From NCBI GenBank assembly GCA_024195585.1, contig SWBL01000276.1, forward strand, positions 1 to 64,000: a DNA stretch of 64,000 nucleotides, in the 5' to 3' direction. This stretch comes from Aureobasidium sp. EXF-3400. Taxonomy: Eukaryota > Ascomycota > Dothideomycetes > Dothideales > Saccotheciaceae. Made by a program: the position numbers and the translations under genes. The stretch's first letter is position 1. Every line of letters begins with the position of its first letter. Positions 22,301 through 33,800 of the stretch are shown in pieces. The notes under the pieces were generated by a model. The model had not been told where the DNA came from, made no database searches, and saw only the letters and a list, made by a program, of their open reading frames with translations.

Positions 22301-23391
22301 CGAGACGCTGCAAGGTATTGCCACAGATCAAGACGAGCAAGTCGTCGCTAGGGTTGGACTTAGGAGCATGGTTGCTGAGGCGTCAACTGGTCAAGATACT
22401 ATCGCAGGTGCCTTCCAAGGACTTGCATGGAAGGAAGTAAGAGTTGTGTCCGAGGCGAACGCAGCGGTAGGACAAGATCAAGGAGACATGACATTGTCGG
22501 AGCACTTCCGATTGATTGCAGTACACGACAGCGGCGCTGTGACGGACCGCCTCAACCTTGGTAAGTTTGGTCGGTCTCTTATGCTGATTTCTGCTAACAC
22601 GTTGAATAGGACCTGGCGAACTCTTGCTGCGGCTTCCAGCCTCTAGTGCACCAAGTGTGTCACTCTTGCGAGCACCACAAGAAGACTTGACTGCTTCGCT
22701 CGACATCAGCAAAGCTCAGCACGGGCGTGAGGGAATGAAGAGGTTTGTGCAGACAGCGGCGACAACACCTACAACACGCACTTTGACGTTCCCTTCAGTA
22801 GAAGAGCTGCACACCTTCCAGAGAGCACTCACGAGGTACACTGTCAAGTTTGATGGTATGGCCACATTGTTCGCCATCTCAAGACGAAGAATGGTCGTAC
22901 CCATCTACAAGAAATGGGAAGCGACCAAGGTCCGCATCCAGATCCTGACACTCGGCAATGTGACCAAGATTGCAGCCTTCTTCGAGGATTTCAGTCACGC
23001 AGATGCAATGGTGTTCCAGATCAAGGCGGCAGATACATTCGAAAAGGCCAAAGGAGACAAACAGGCCAAGTATTGCGTTAAGTTTGTGGATGCCAAATTC
23101 AGCTTGCCAAAGAAAGAGAAGGAGAACGAAGGTGCTGATGACGAACTGCCATCAGACTCGCAAACCTGGGGCAAGGGTGTTCGTCGCAAGTATATCAACC
23201 TTGAGGGGTTGGAGTATGCAGGAGAGCACGACGATATTACCATTGGGTTCGAGATAGAAGAAGGTAAGGAGAACACTCTACTTTGCGATTGGACCAATAC
23301 ACTAACAAGAGTTACAGCACGCGATCGGTTCTCGGAGGGGCTGCCGGCAGCAACGACCAACAAGGTGTTCCAGTTGAGAAGGAAGATTTGA
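19389..23391 (+). CDS. Large conserved fungal protein with disordered Pro/Ser-rich N-terminus and PH-like C-terminal part
   Basis: Three exons (19389-22560, 22610-23263, 23318-23391), 1299 residues. Residues 1-540 are basic then Pro/Ser/Thr-rich and probably disordered. They include an imperfect repeat of G-(I/L)-TPGL near 487-515. From about 550 the sequence becomes globular (FDFGMRVAHMRGVFRLTAE ... IRDWLRAAIWWLHKGRAGL). The C-terminal ~600 residues alternate beta-rich blocks that look PH-like (e.g. KVRIQILTLGNVTKIAAFFEDF). The last intron is 54 bp, a multiple of three without a stop, so the unspliced frame also reads through. Donor GTAAGG, branch CACTAAC and acceptor TTACAG show that it is an intron. 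I do not recognise a named family. A role in signalling or morphogenesis is only a guess. Confidence 0.8.
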
Positions 23392-23740
23392 GTGGGATGA
23401 TTATGTGTTGCGTTTCAGTTATTTTATCTTCTGCATAGCGCGGTGAAGTTGTTTGAGTGAGCATAGGTGAGCGCTACATGGCGCGAAGGACAAGATGCAT
23501 GAGTTATGGTGTAGCTTAGATCAGTCGCACATGAAGAATAATGAATATCTTTGATGAGCCATAGAAGAATTAGAGGCAGTAAAAGAAGAAAAAAGGAGGA
23601 AAAAGCGAGGCCAAGCAAATGACTCAGGTGCGGCATGATGGACCCCCGCCACGAGTCAAACGAAAGCGAGCGACTTTGGAAAGAGTCACAAGCGCCAATT
23701 GTTTGCGCATCACTCGTCAAGACCCACGACACATCACAAC
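23392..23740. other. Intergenic spacer upstream of the PheRS alpha gene
   Basis: 349 bp: 3' UTR of the large protein gene and promoter of the synthetase. Nothing else is seen. Confidence 0.5.
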
Positions 23741-25469
23741 ATGGCCGGACAACGTGGACCCGTACCGGTGTACGCCCAAGCCTCCGGGCGCGATCTCACT
23801 CAGGAAGTGCTGGATCTCCTGGACACCAAGCAGACTGTTGCGACCGAGAGCGACCTGCCCGATGTTGCACAAGCCGAGATCAAGGCCGCCCTGGACAGAC
23901 TGGCCTCGAGAAACATGGTCACATACGAGACCAACGATAAGGAACAGGTTATTCTCAGCAAGGAGGGTGAACAGATTGCCAATGAGGGCAGTCACGAGTA
24001 CAAGGTGTGGGATGCTGTCAAGAGAAGAGGTCAGATGCCTTTGAAGGAGCTTCAGGTAATTATTGGACAGCAATTTGAAGGCAATTGAGACTGTTGCTGA
24101 TTTGGAGGTGTGACAGGGCGAAGTTGGTGCGGATTCGTTCAAGGTTGGACAGGGCAACGCCTTCAAGCTCAAGTGGATCAAGAAGGACGGCGATGTCCTC
24201 GTGTCGCTGGTCGACTCTCCCAAGGACACAACCCGCGAGACTCTCGCAGACATCCAAAAGACCAACTCCGTCTCAGACAACAAGCTTCTCGCCGACCTCA
24301 AGAAGCGCAAGTTGGTCACCGTCACAAAAGTCATCAGCTACGTTGTTTCCAAGGGCGACAAGTACGCAAAGCAAATGCCTGTCGAGCACACGGATCTCAC
24401 ACCCGAGATGCTTGAGTCTGGCGAGTGGAAGACTGCAAACTTCAAGCCTTACAACTTTGCCGCTCTGGGTTCTCAGCAGCACGCTGGTGCTCTGCATCCT
24501 TTGATGAAGGTCCGCGAGGAGTTCCGCAAGATCTTCTTCCACCAGGGTTTCATTGAGATGCCCACTGGCAGGTGAGAACAAGCCTAAATCTCTACTTCCC
24601 AGCCTCATTGACTGACAATGCTCTGCAGATTCGTCGACACCGGTTTCTGGAACTTCGACGCCCTCTTCGTTCCCCAGCAACACCCCGCCCGCGATCTCCA
24701 AGACACCTTCTACGTCTCCGACCCCGTATCCGCCGACTTCCCCCGCGCAGACCCCATCGCAGACGCCGCCATGGAAGCCATGGAAAAAGACGCCAAACTC
24801 TACGATCCCCGCCTGGCTTCCTCCTCCTCCCCCAAACTCGACTACCAAACCTACTACGACAACGTGCGCAAAGTACACCAAGACGGTGCTTTCGGCAGCA
24901 TTGGCTACCGTTACCCCTACAACGACTCTGAGACCACAAAACTGGTGCTCAGAACACACACTACTGCTGTGTCTACCTATGTGCTTCATCGCCTTGCTGC
25001 CAACCCCCGTCCTTGCCGTTACTTCTCCATCGACCGCGTTTTCAGAAATGAAACCGTTGATGCCACCCATCTTGCCGAATTCCACCAAGTCGAAGGCGTG
25101 ATTGCCGATTACGACCTCACCCTCGGCGGCTTGATGGCTTTCCTAGAAGGGTTCTTCGCCAAACTGGGTATCTCCAACCTCCGCTTCAAACCAGCCTATA
25201 ACCCCTACACCGAGCCCTCCATGGAGGTTTTCGGTTACCACCAAGGTCTTGGTAAGTGGGTTGAAATCGGTAACTCGGGAATGTTCAGACCTGAGATGTT
25301 GGAGGCGATGGGTTTGCCTAAGGATTTAAGGGTTTATGGCTTTGGACTGAGTTTGGAGAGGCCGACGATGATTAAGTATAAGGTGTCGAATATTAGGGAT
25401 TTGCTGGGTCATAAGGTTGATTTGAACTTTATTGAGAGCAATGCTGCTGTTAGACTTGATAAGGATTAG
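23741..25469 (+). CDS. FRS2: Phenylalanyl-tRNA synthetase alpha subunit, cytosolic
   Basis: Three exons (23741-24055, 24117-24571, 24629-25469), 536 residues, the normal eukaryotic length. It is the catalytic chain of the alpha2-beta2 enzyme that charges tRNA-Phe. The N-terminal ~170 residues hold the winged-helix DNA-binding-fold domains typical of the eukaryotic chain ([10 protein letters not shown]..., [10 protein letters not shown]). The class II core follows. Motif 1 surrounds [19 protein letters not shown]. Motif 2 is [22 protein letters not shown] with EFHQVEG, and motif 3 is [14 protein letters not shown]. The C-terminus ends at NAAVRLDKD. All splice junctions rebuild conserved codons (Arg at exon 2/3). 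It is housekeeping, with no anomaly. Confidence 0.96.
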
Positions 25470-27715
25470 AGGGTCTTGCAGAGAGGAAGAGGGTTGGGTA
25501 GAGTGGGTAGAGGAGAGGGTTGAGAGGAGATGGTGATGTTTACAAGTCTATACCAACACAAAATTGCACAGAAGAAAGGATTCAAATGACCAACGGCCAT
25601 GACTTAAAATACTAACGAGATACTCAAGGGTATTGTTTGATATCAAACGGCGGACGTATCTCGCTGGAGTATAAGATGGCCAGGGAATCAATCCTTGTCT
25701 ATGGGTGTGGTGTGGTATAATCATCTTGCATCTGGGGAGGAAGAGAGTGTATCTTGACATGATATATTTCCATGAGCTTTATGAATATATGTACAACGTT
25801 CGATGTTCGCCTTCAACATCAACTTCAACTCCAGTACATTCTCGCAAATCGAGTACAGCAGAACATTTCTGGCAATGCATGGGGAAGTAAAACATATACA
25901 CTATTTCAAGTCACTTCAAAGAGCCAGAGGAGACAAGGAGGTCAGTGGTACATCTCATCCAGACTTTTGCTCCTTGATGTGTGTTGCTATACTTTCATTG
26001 CGCGGACAGAGAGATATGAACCAAAAGAGTTTTGGGAAGTTCAGGCACCAGGTTACTGTACCATTGTGGTTGGTTCTCGCTGTTACTTGTGGTAAAGTCG
26101 TTGAAGTGGTATCGTGATATCAGCCGATGTTGACGGTGGCCTTGAAACCACAATTCTTCGGGGGTTAAGGACTGCGGAGGTGTGTTGTGGTAGGTGATTA
26201 CCTGTACATCTTTTGTAGTCTTCGTATTTGGGGAAAAGACAGTGAGATGACAGTACGATGATGCGACGAAACGACGAGGGGCCGCCGCATCAAGCGAGGA
26301 AACGCATCTGGTAAAGATGCCCGTGTGATACCAGAGGATATTCGCGGATGAGTGGGGTGTCGAAGTGATAAAATTCCTTCCCAGCTGGCAGATACGAAAG
26401 CAACAAATCTGGCTCGTGGTAGGCGCGATTCTAGGGACTAGTGGCTTCTAAGGGAAGACGAGCTTGCTAGCTTGCATGCCTTCATCCAGAGCGGTATCAC
26501 TGCCTTTGGCTCTCTAGTCGATGGCCATTGTGACAGAAAACTTAGGTTTGCGCAAGTATGCTTTTTGTGATCTGAAGACCATGGCATTGAATACTGCGAC
26601 ATACATGTCGGTCTCCTATTCAGATAACGTAGAGTCGAGAAGTCGAGACAGAATGAGTTTTACAGCACATCATTTCGGCGATACACATCTCTCGAGAAGA
26701 CAAGATGGCACTTCAACGTTTGTTTTCAGAGAATGGTTGTATTGTTGATTATCGAGAGACGTCACATTGTTACTAATCCCGCATCTCGCAGCTCCGTCGA
26801 GTCGCCCGTTTGCTCTGACAACACATCGAGCGCCATCAGCTCTAGAGTTCATCTTGATCGCAAGGACAGGATCTGTGCGATCAAGGACAGAATCTGTAGT
26901 ATCAGCAAACCACACCAGCAGAGTGATACAATACTTGATTGCCCCCTTCTCACAAGATTGACTCGCAGAGAAGGATTGCCCACCCACCCGGGCTTTCTGC
27001 GAAAAAGCAGCCCTGACTTTTGAGCGTTTGCGGGTATAGATGATAGTGAAGTAACGAGAAGAAATGAACGCTCCAACTCGCAGACACAACAGGACTGGCA
27101 CGCGTCAGGCTCGGTAGCGATACACGCAGAAATCAGTCGTCGCTGTGCGCGTGGTAGAGCGCGCGACGACAGCTAAGAATGGAAATCTGGGTATGGGACG
27201 AGCACTTGAGAGGGTCAGGTGGTGTTGATCTGCGGAGATGGAGATGGCTCTGGTGGGTTTGTCGGTGGTGATGTTACAGATGATAAACAAGAGGGGTCGT
27301 TGACGCGAAGTCGTAGGCAGCCATCGCACGAGGCGCCAAGCAATTGGCTTAGTAAGCGGTACGCGCCATGCATCTTCAACCAACAACTTGTCGAGATTGT
27401 TATGTCGAAACTGTTCATGCCTATTCATGGGACGCCTACTACTCTGCATGTGATACGGTAGCAATCATTCTCTATCCTGTTGAGTAAAGCGCTCTCTTGT
27501 AGAAATCAATCGGTACCGGCCTCAGTGAGCGCTTGGTGAAACGCCAACCACCGAAAAGCTGGAACGCTGCAGCGTGTTATTACTTCGAGTTTCCAACTGC
27601 TCGCACATCTTCTTGTCTCCAAGATCAATAGGCATACCATATATGATCCAGCAAATACCACCGTCCCCTTCATATATCTGCATCCTGGCATCCATATTAT
27701 ATCAACATATCAGCC
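25470..27715. other. Long gene-poor stretch
   Basis: 2.2 kb, the longest gap here. Frames of up to 143 codons occur (e.g. minus 26670-27101) but lack initiators, motifs or sensible splice partners. I see no transposase, reverse transcriptase, terminal repeats or tRNA. It may contain an unrecognised non-coding RNA or a decayed gene. The end carries the promoter and 5' UTR of the 585-residue orphan. Confidence 0.45.
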
Positions 27716-29473
27716 ATGGAAGACTATGGCCTTGTCTCCTCCGATCCCCCATGGAGATGGATTGTCCAAAAGCCATGCTTCGTATCATGGTCAGATCAAG
27801 ACGAGGGTCCGTTGAGTTTGGGACAACTGTCGCCTGTAAACTCAACATCCAAGCTCACGGTCAACATTGGTTGGCGAACCGATGAGCTGTTGATAGCTTT
27901 ACATCTTCCGGTATCGACACGCGGTTCGAAATATCCTCGCGATTTTTTCATGATCATTCCCTGCGATTTTGATACTTCGATCGTCGATGCCACTTTTGCA
28001 CCCGTGCAAGCAGATGAACGGCTCGAGAATGCTGATCTTGGCGATTGTAACCTTTTCCGTATCCCCTTCCAACTGGCTGTGCCATGCGATGTCATTATGC
28101 CTCGAGAAAAGCGCCGGAAACCTGTCAAGGGTACGCCGAGAGAGTTGATCTCGAGACTCAAGTCATTGTCCGAGACGTCTAGCTTTGACGTATACTTTCG
28201 ATTCGACACATACGCGCAACTCGAACTGCGTAAGATATTTCATTCTCTCGTTTTGAGACAACTCAAGACTCCGACTATACCGCTTGACAGCATGTACGGC
28301 GGTTATGGAGGAGGGGTCAACCTCTGGCTTGACCAAGGCCTCGACCTCGATCTCGACGGCATGGAACGTCAACATTATTATGAACCATCTCAAGAGGAAC
28401 TTCCACTACCACCTCCGTATACCCGGGACATCATTCCTCCACTTGAACTGAGCCAGATCCTATCTCCCAAGCCTCTTGTGGACGTGCAAGTACCCTGCAG
28501 TGATACTGGCGTCGGGCTCGTGTCGAAGAACACAGATAGTGACGGTGAAGGAGTACCAGAAACTCCTTTCTGGGCCCGAATGCAACGAATATTGGATTAT
28601 AGATCTCCAAGTCTCGAGGACTCCAGGAGAGGCTCTTTCAAGCGTGCTGCAAGCGTTGATTCACTGCCTGGTTCACGGCGGGAGAAGCAGATTCGCGCCT
28701 TCCGCTCGCCAGTGCTCGGAACCTCTAGACGGAAGGCTTCTGCTCCAGTCGTTGTTGGTGCTTCTGCGCATCACGAGATAAATTCATCGCACGTTAGATC
28801 CAGAGAGGTCGCGTCGCCAGACCTTGTGCCAGTCATCTGCGACGCTCCCATCTCTATCGAAGCCGATACAGTGGCGGTTGCTACAAGTCATGGAATAGAT
28901 TCAACGACAAGTCTACCGGCCGAAAAACTGGAGGATAGTTCGTGGCGCCCGTTCGCATCAACCCCGGCTTCTCTGTCTGTGGACTGGGATGCAGAAAGGA
29001 CGCTTGTTGTGCATCGCGATGCAAGTGAATCGTTCGACAGAGCCGAAGAGATAGCACTCTGGCTATACAGTGCTTGGAGTGTCCTCCCCTCCGCTCACCA
29101 TATCCTCCGTCCTCAACTCCTCGCTCTTGGTGCCGCTCAAAATGCAGATTCATTCGCCAAAGTCCGCGTCGATTGCTCGACAAGGCTGGCTCTGACCGCC
29201 GCTCGGGCTACTCAAAAAGAGCTCAACAAACCGCTTCTGGAAGAAGTATCAGATGTGGAAGAGCAGATTAGAGAGGTGGTGACATGGATAAACGGTGTCA
29301 GGTGTGATGCCGATACTACACTAGTGTATGACCTTGCGGCTTTGGCGGGAGCTGCGATGGACGTGGTAGACTCCGTCTTGGAGAAAGAAGAGAAGATGGG
29401 GAGATTCCTGGTGCAGAAAGCGAGGTGCATTGCTTTGGCATGTGTTTTAAGAGACGCTACCACGATAGCTTGA
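27716..29473 (+). CDS. Uncharacterised protein, 585 residues
   Basis: Single exon with an ATG (GCCATGG context). It has no signal peptide or membrane helix. Residues 1-170 look globular and beta-rich (KPCFVSWSDQ, SKLTVNIGWRTDELLIALHLPV). A Gly/Asp/Leu-rich spacer follows at 195-225 (GGYGGGVNLWLDQGLDLDLDG), then a Pro-rich stretch (LPLPPPYTRDIIPPLELSQ) that could bind SH3/WW-type partners. A Ser/Arg-rich linker follows, and the C-terminal ~140 residues are helical. I recognise no family. Continuous coding over 1.76 kb argues that it is real. Confidence 0.7.
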   Translation: MEDYGLVSSDPPWRWIVQKPCFVSWSDQDEGPLSLGQLSPVNSTSKLTVNIGWRTDELLIALHLPVSTRGSKYPRDFFMIIPCDFDTSIVDATFAPVQADERLENADLGDCNLFRIPFQLAVPCDVIMPREKRRKPVKGTPRELISRLKSLSETSSFDVYFRFDTYAQLELRKIFHSLVLRQLKTPTIPLDSMYGGYGGGVNLWLDQGLDLDLDGMERQHYYEPSQEELPLPPPYTRDIIPPLELSQILSPKPLVDVQVPCSDTGVGLVSKNTDSDGEGVPETPFWARMQRILDYRSPSLEDSRRGSFKRAASVDSLPGSRREKQIRAFRSPVLGTSRRKASAPVVVGASAHHEINSSHVRSREVASPDLVPVICDAPISIEADTVAVATSHGIDSTTSLPAEKLEDSSWRPFASTPASLSVDWDAERTLVVHRDASESFDRAEEIALWLYSAWSVLPSAHHILRPQLLALGAAQNADSFAKVRVDCSTRLALTAARATQKELNKPLLEEVSDVEEQIREVVTWINGVRCDADTTLVYDLAALAGAAMDVVDSVLEKEEKMGRFLVQKARCIALACVLRDATTIA

Positions 29474-29503
29474 GATTTGGCCTATATACCCAATTTGGTA
29501 GAA

Positions 29504-30343
29504 TCATGAATTATGATCATTTTTGCGGGATGTTGTGATCCTTCTCTTCCTATGTCTATCAAGGTTCCTATCAGCAGTCAGATGGTTATGATCAAGGGTA
29601 CAGATCCTTTGAGAGCGAACTCCAACCTCGTGAATAACAACATCATCCGAGGTATCTGGCTCAGGATGTGTTCCTTCGACCTCATCATAGAATATACCAT
29701 GTCTTTCGCGTTCTGGATACACTGCAGTGACGCTAGGATCATCCTTGATTAAGGACAAGTATTCTTTCTCTTGGATCTGGTCGTCGAACATGACGGAATA
29801 CGAACGTGACAAGACATATGTTGTATGCAAGCTTAACCCAACAGTCTCAAGATGCTCTTCCTTTGCAGCCTTGTCCGTAAAGAAAATTCTCCACGTAAAT
29901 GGAATTTTACTGGCGATATCAGTTATGGTCTTTTTTGAGAGAAACAGAACTTACATAGCCCCTTCATCGGTGACTATGACTTCTAAATCTTGGTCTTGCA
30001 GTGTTAACCACCTTCTCTCATCCTCGTATTCGTCGAGATCGTAGCCTGAGAGTCCAATGTGTGCAGCTTTGGGAAAGAACCCTCGAGGTTTCTGAACTAT
30101 GAAACCGACTTGATGATCTTGGCGAATTGAAGATAGTAGTTGTTCGTCGTCTTCTGAGGTTGGTATGGCATATCCATTGATTTCTGGTATGTGTTGCTTT
30201 ATGTCGATGTATTGTCCAACCAATGCAAGGTGTTCTTCTGAACTATGGCCTGTTCGTAGTCCTATAATCCACTCCTGCGGGACGTTGAAGGCTAGAGTGA
30301 TAGCAAAGAAGCCAATAAAGTGGAAAAGAATGTGAATATGCAT
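29504..30343 (-). CDS. Secreted protein with two tandem I9-like (subtilisin propeptide/inhibitor) domains
   Basis: Two exons (30343-29955, 29909-29504), 264 residues. The 45-bp intron has GTAAGT, a CTGAT branch and GCCAG, and its removal rebuilds an Ile codon. An N-terminal signal peptide (hydrophobic LFHFIGFFAITLAF) is followed by two repeats with the I9 pattern. Repeat A is around 22-85, with EWIIGLRTG, EEHLALVGQYI, INGYAIP and LLSSIRQDHQVGFI. Repeat B is around 132-200, with WRIFFTDKAA, EEHLETVGLSL, SYSVMFDD, YLSLIKDDPSV and VYPER. No peptidase domain follows. The tail is acidic then basic. Family knowledge: isolated I9 proteins (yeast Pbi2, mushroom POIA1) inhibit subtilases and can act as folding helpers. 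Inhibition here is inferred. It is divergent from the NLR gene. Confidence 0.65.
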
Positions 30344-30871
30344 GGAGGTGGAGGGAGTATTGGTCGACACGCAGGATATGGGTGTTTAGATGACAGGGTG
30401 GTCCTATGCACTTACTCTTGCATAACTCGAGCACAACCTGTGAACCGTCTAAACCTCGGCGTAATACTTTGCCTTTCGAACTGATCACGACTGCAACTTC
30501 CTGTTAAACTCGCACTGGTGTATTATTTGAGCTCCGTACGGCCAGAAACAAGAGATGGCTTCTGAGCGAGATGACGGTTTCTCATCGCTAATAGCTGGAT
30601 GAGTTACCTGGTGTGGGGCATCGTACGGTATGCGTGCCCAAGTTGTCTTGCAGATTGATCGCGAGTGACTTCATGCGAGCTTACGGGCGCGGCTGCATTT
30701 CCTACCCATGGCCAGACCATTAATCTGGCACCTTCCCCGCTTGTCCTTTTTGCGGATCGACATCTATTTGACATTTGCGCCAACCCCTCTACGATCCATA
30801 TCTTTCCACTCCATCCACAAACGAGACCCCGAGGACGGATCTGCTGCCTCGAACTTGAAGTCACCGAACAC
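30344..30871. promoter_or_regulatory. Shared 528-bp divergent promoter region
   Basis: The I9-like gene (minus) and the NLR gene (plus) start at its two ends. The NLR frame is open upstream to about 30,665 but without an ATG, so its promoter probably lies in the left half. No specific site is assigned. Confidence 0.4.
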
Positions 30872-33800
30872 ATGCGCTCTACATTCCCTGCCACCGCTTA
30901 CACAGTAGGATGGATCTGCGTCAAGGTGGAAAACGAGGCCGTTGCTGCTCGAGCTATGCTTGACGAGAGACATGGCTACATAGACCTTTCTGGCCAAGGA
31001 GATCCAATTCAATACTTCGGCGGCCGTATAGGAAAACACAATGTCATCATTGGATGCTCAGGTGAGGCTGGACTGTATCCCGCGAACAACGTGGCCACAT
31101 ATATGTCGAGTAGCTTCAAGAACATCAAGGTCGGCCTTCTCTGTGGCATCGGAGGAGGCAATCCAAGTGAGAAGCACGACATACGCCTCGGAGATGTGGT
31201 GGTGGGCATGCCTGGAGATCAACACTCCGGCGTCACACAATACAATGCTGGCAAAACAACTGAAGATGGCTTCTTGCGAAAGCGTTCCCACAACCGACCT
31301 CCACAGTTCCTCATCCAGGCCGTGGGAAGTCGAAGGACCGATTTGATAGAAGGGCTCGACACATGGGAAAAGTACCTTGACAGTGCGCCCAAGGACTGGG
31401 GCTCATTCGACAATCTGACCGACATCCTTCACGAAGGGCAGCGCAATTTACCGCGACCAAGCAACAGAGGACCCAAGGTTCATTACGGCCTTATTGCTTC
31501 TGGTGATCTGGTCGTGAAAGCGGACAAGAGCCGGAGAGAACTGGTCCAGCAAATACAAGACGATGTTCTTTGCTTCGAGATGGAGGCTGCCGGGCTTGTC
31601 AACACCTTCCCATGCTTGGTCGTACGGGGCATCAGCGACTACTGCGACAGATACAAGAACGACGATTGGCAACCATACGCTTCTTGCGCTGCTGCAGCTT
31701 ATTGCAAGTATCTGCTGGAAGTGGTACACGTATCCGATGTACAGGTGGCTGCGACCGCCGCGGAGATAATGAGATCAGGTCAGTAATTTGGTGCTACTCA
31801 CAGTTTCAGGTCGAGAATAATTGCCTGGATCAAGAATGGCTCAACACACAATCGCTTCTCCAACTTTGATATGAATGCTAACCTGTGTCCACATAGATAC
31901 ACATCAAGTTCCGTTCAGCCTCAAGGGGGTGCCCGTCGTCGATCATTTTGTGCCACGTGTAAAGGACATGCAGAAGCTTGAGAGTTTCTTCTTCACTGAA
32001 GAAGCCGATTTGACTCGGCGCAAGATGTTTGTCGTTCACGGCCTTGGTGGCATCGGAAAGACGCAGCTTTGCATCGAGTTTATTCGACGACATCAAGAGA
32101 AGTACAGTGCAGTGTTCTGGCTTGATGGATCGTCCGAAGATGCCCTGCGACGATCCTTTACAGATGTCGTTACAAGACTTCCTGCCGCCGAGGTACCACT
32201 CGCCCTGACCCAGGCTGCAGAACAAGCCAGTCCTGATTATCGTTCGATGGTACAAGGTGTACTGGACTGGCTGTCCCTACCGTTCAATCGACGATGGCTG
32301 CTTGTTATCGACAATGTTGATCGTGATCACACAGCCATAGTGAAGGATCCATCGGCCTATGATGTCAAGCAGTATCTCCCAGCAGCAGACCACGGCAACA
32401 TGCTTGTCACAAGCAGGCTGTCAACGCTGACGGCGGCCCGAAACAGCCTGCGCCTTACTGAAGTCGATCGTGACCAAGCTCGAGCTATTCTAGACGCCAT
32501 AGGCGGGGAAATAATGTTAGGTACGATGACAGCCCATTGCCATGAATTTGATCGAGCGACTGAGCTCAGGTTAACGCATAGATATAGCGCAAGATAATCA
32601 CAGCGTCAATGCACTATTGGATCGACTAAGCGGGCTCCCTCTCGCTCTAACACAGGCCGCAGCTTATATCGGCCAAACGGCTGTGAGCATCAACCAATAC
32701 CTGGAGTACTACGACACCATGTGGAAAGATCTGATGGAACAGCAAAACAAGTATCCGCTGCAAGAGTATGCAGAACGAAGCGTGTTGACGACCTGGAGGC
32801 TATCTTACGAGCAAGTGAAGAAGCAGAGCGAGGAAGCCAGCAATCTGTTACAACTCTGGAGTTTCCTCTATGCTGGCGACCTTTGGTTTGAGCTTGTTGC
32901 TCATATCAAGAAGCTTGATGAGTCTGCTATGTCGGACTGGTTGATAGTGCTGGCACAAGACATGCTACAATTTGACCGAGCTCTAGCACTGCTCATCAAG
33001 TACTCGTTAGTGGAGGGTAACACAGAGACAGCTAGCTACGCTATGCATTCCGTTCTACACTCTTGGTGCCGCTATTTGGGGAATAGCGAGGCCGAGAGAG
33101 ACTTTTTCCGCAAGCTAGCGGTAGATGTAGTCGGGAGCACAGTGCCCTGGACGATAAGAAAAAAGGACTGGATTCTTCTGAGAAGACTATTACCACACGG
33201 TCAGGTCATTCTTACCGGAATGAAGTCAGACACGGAAGCAGAGACAGACCTCAATGTCATATGGGCATATGACAGTCTAGCTTGGATGTTCAGAGTTCAA
33301 GATCGATACGCGGAAGCAGAGAGACTACTTGAGCGAGCTCTAGCTGGGAGCGAGAAGGCGTTAGGGCCCGAGCACACTGATACACTCGGCATAATTCACA
33401 ACCTAGGCAGGCTCTACTGCAAGCAAGGTAGGCTCGTAGAAGCAGAGGAACTGTTCGAGCGAGCACTATCCGGGAGTGAGAAGGTGCTTGGCTCCGAGCA
33501 CACCTCTACACTCGACACGGTTTACAACCTAGGCATTCTCTACCGCGAGCAAGGTAAGCTCGTAGAAGCAGAAGCGATGTACGAGCGAGCACTAGCTGGA
33601 AGCGAGAAGGCGCTTGGACCCGAGCACACATCTACACTCGATATAGTCAATAGCCTAGGTCTTCTTTACTACGACCAAGGTAGGCTCGTAGAAGCAGGAG
33701 CGATGTATGAGCGAGCACTGGCTGGGAAGGAGCAGGCACTTGGGCCTGAGCATACGTCTACACTCGATACAGTTTACAACTTAGGCAGGCTCTATCGTAA

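Noticed and set aside
24273..25088. 271-codon minus-strand frame opposite PheRS alpha
   Set aside because: It overlaps conserved synthetase motifs and two spliced exons on the plus strand. No domain is recognisable in it.
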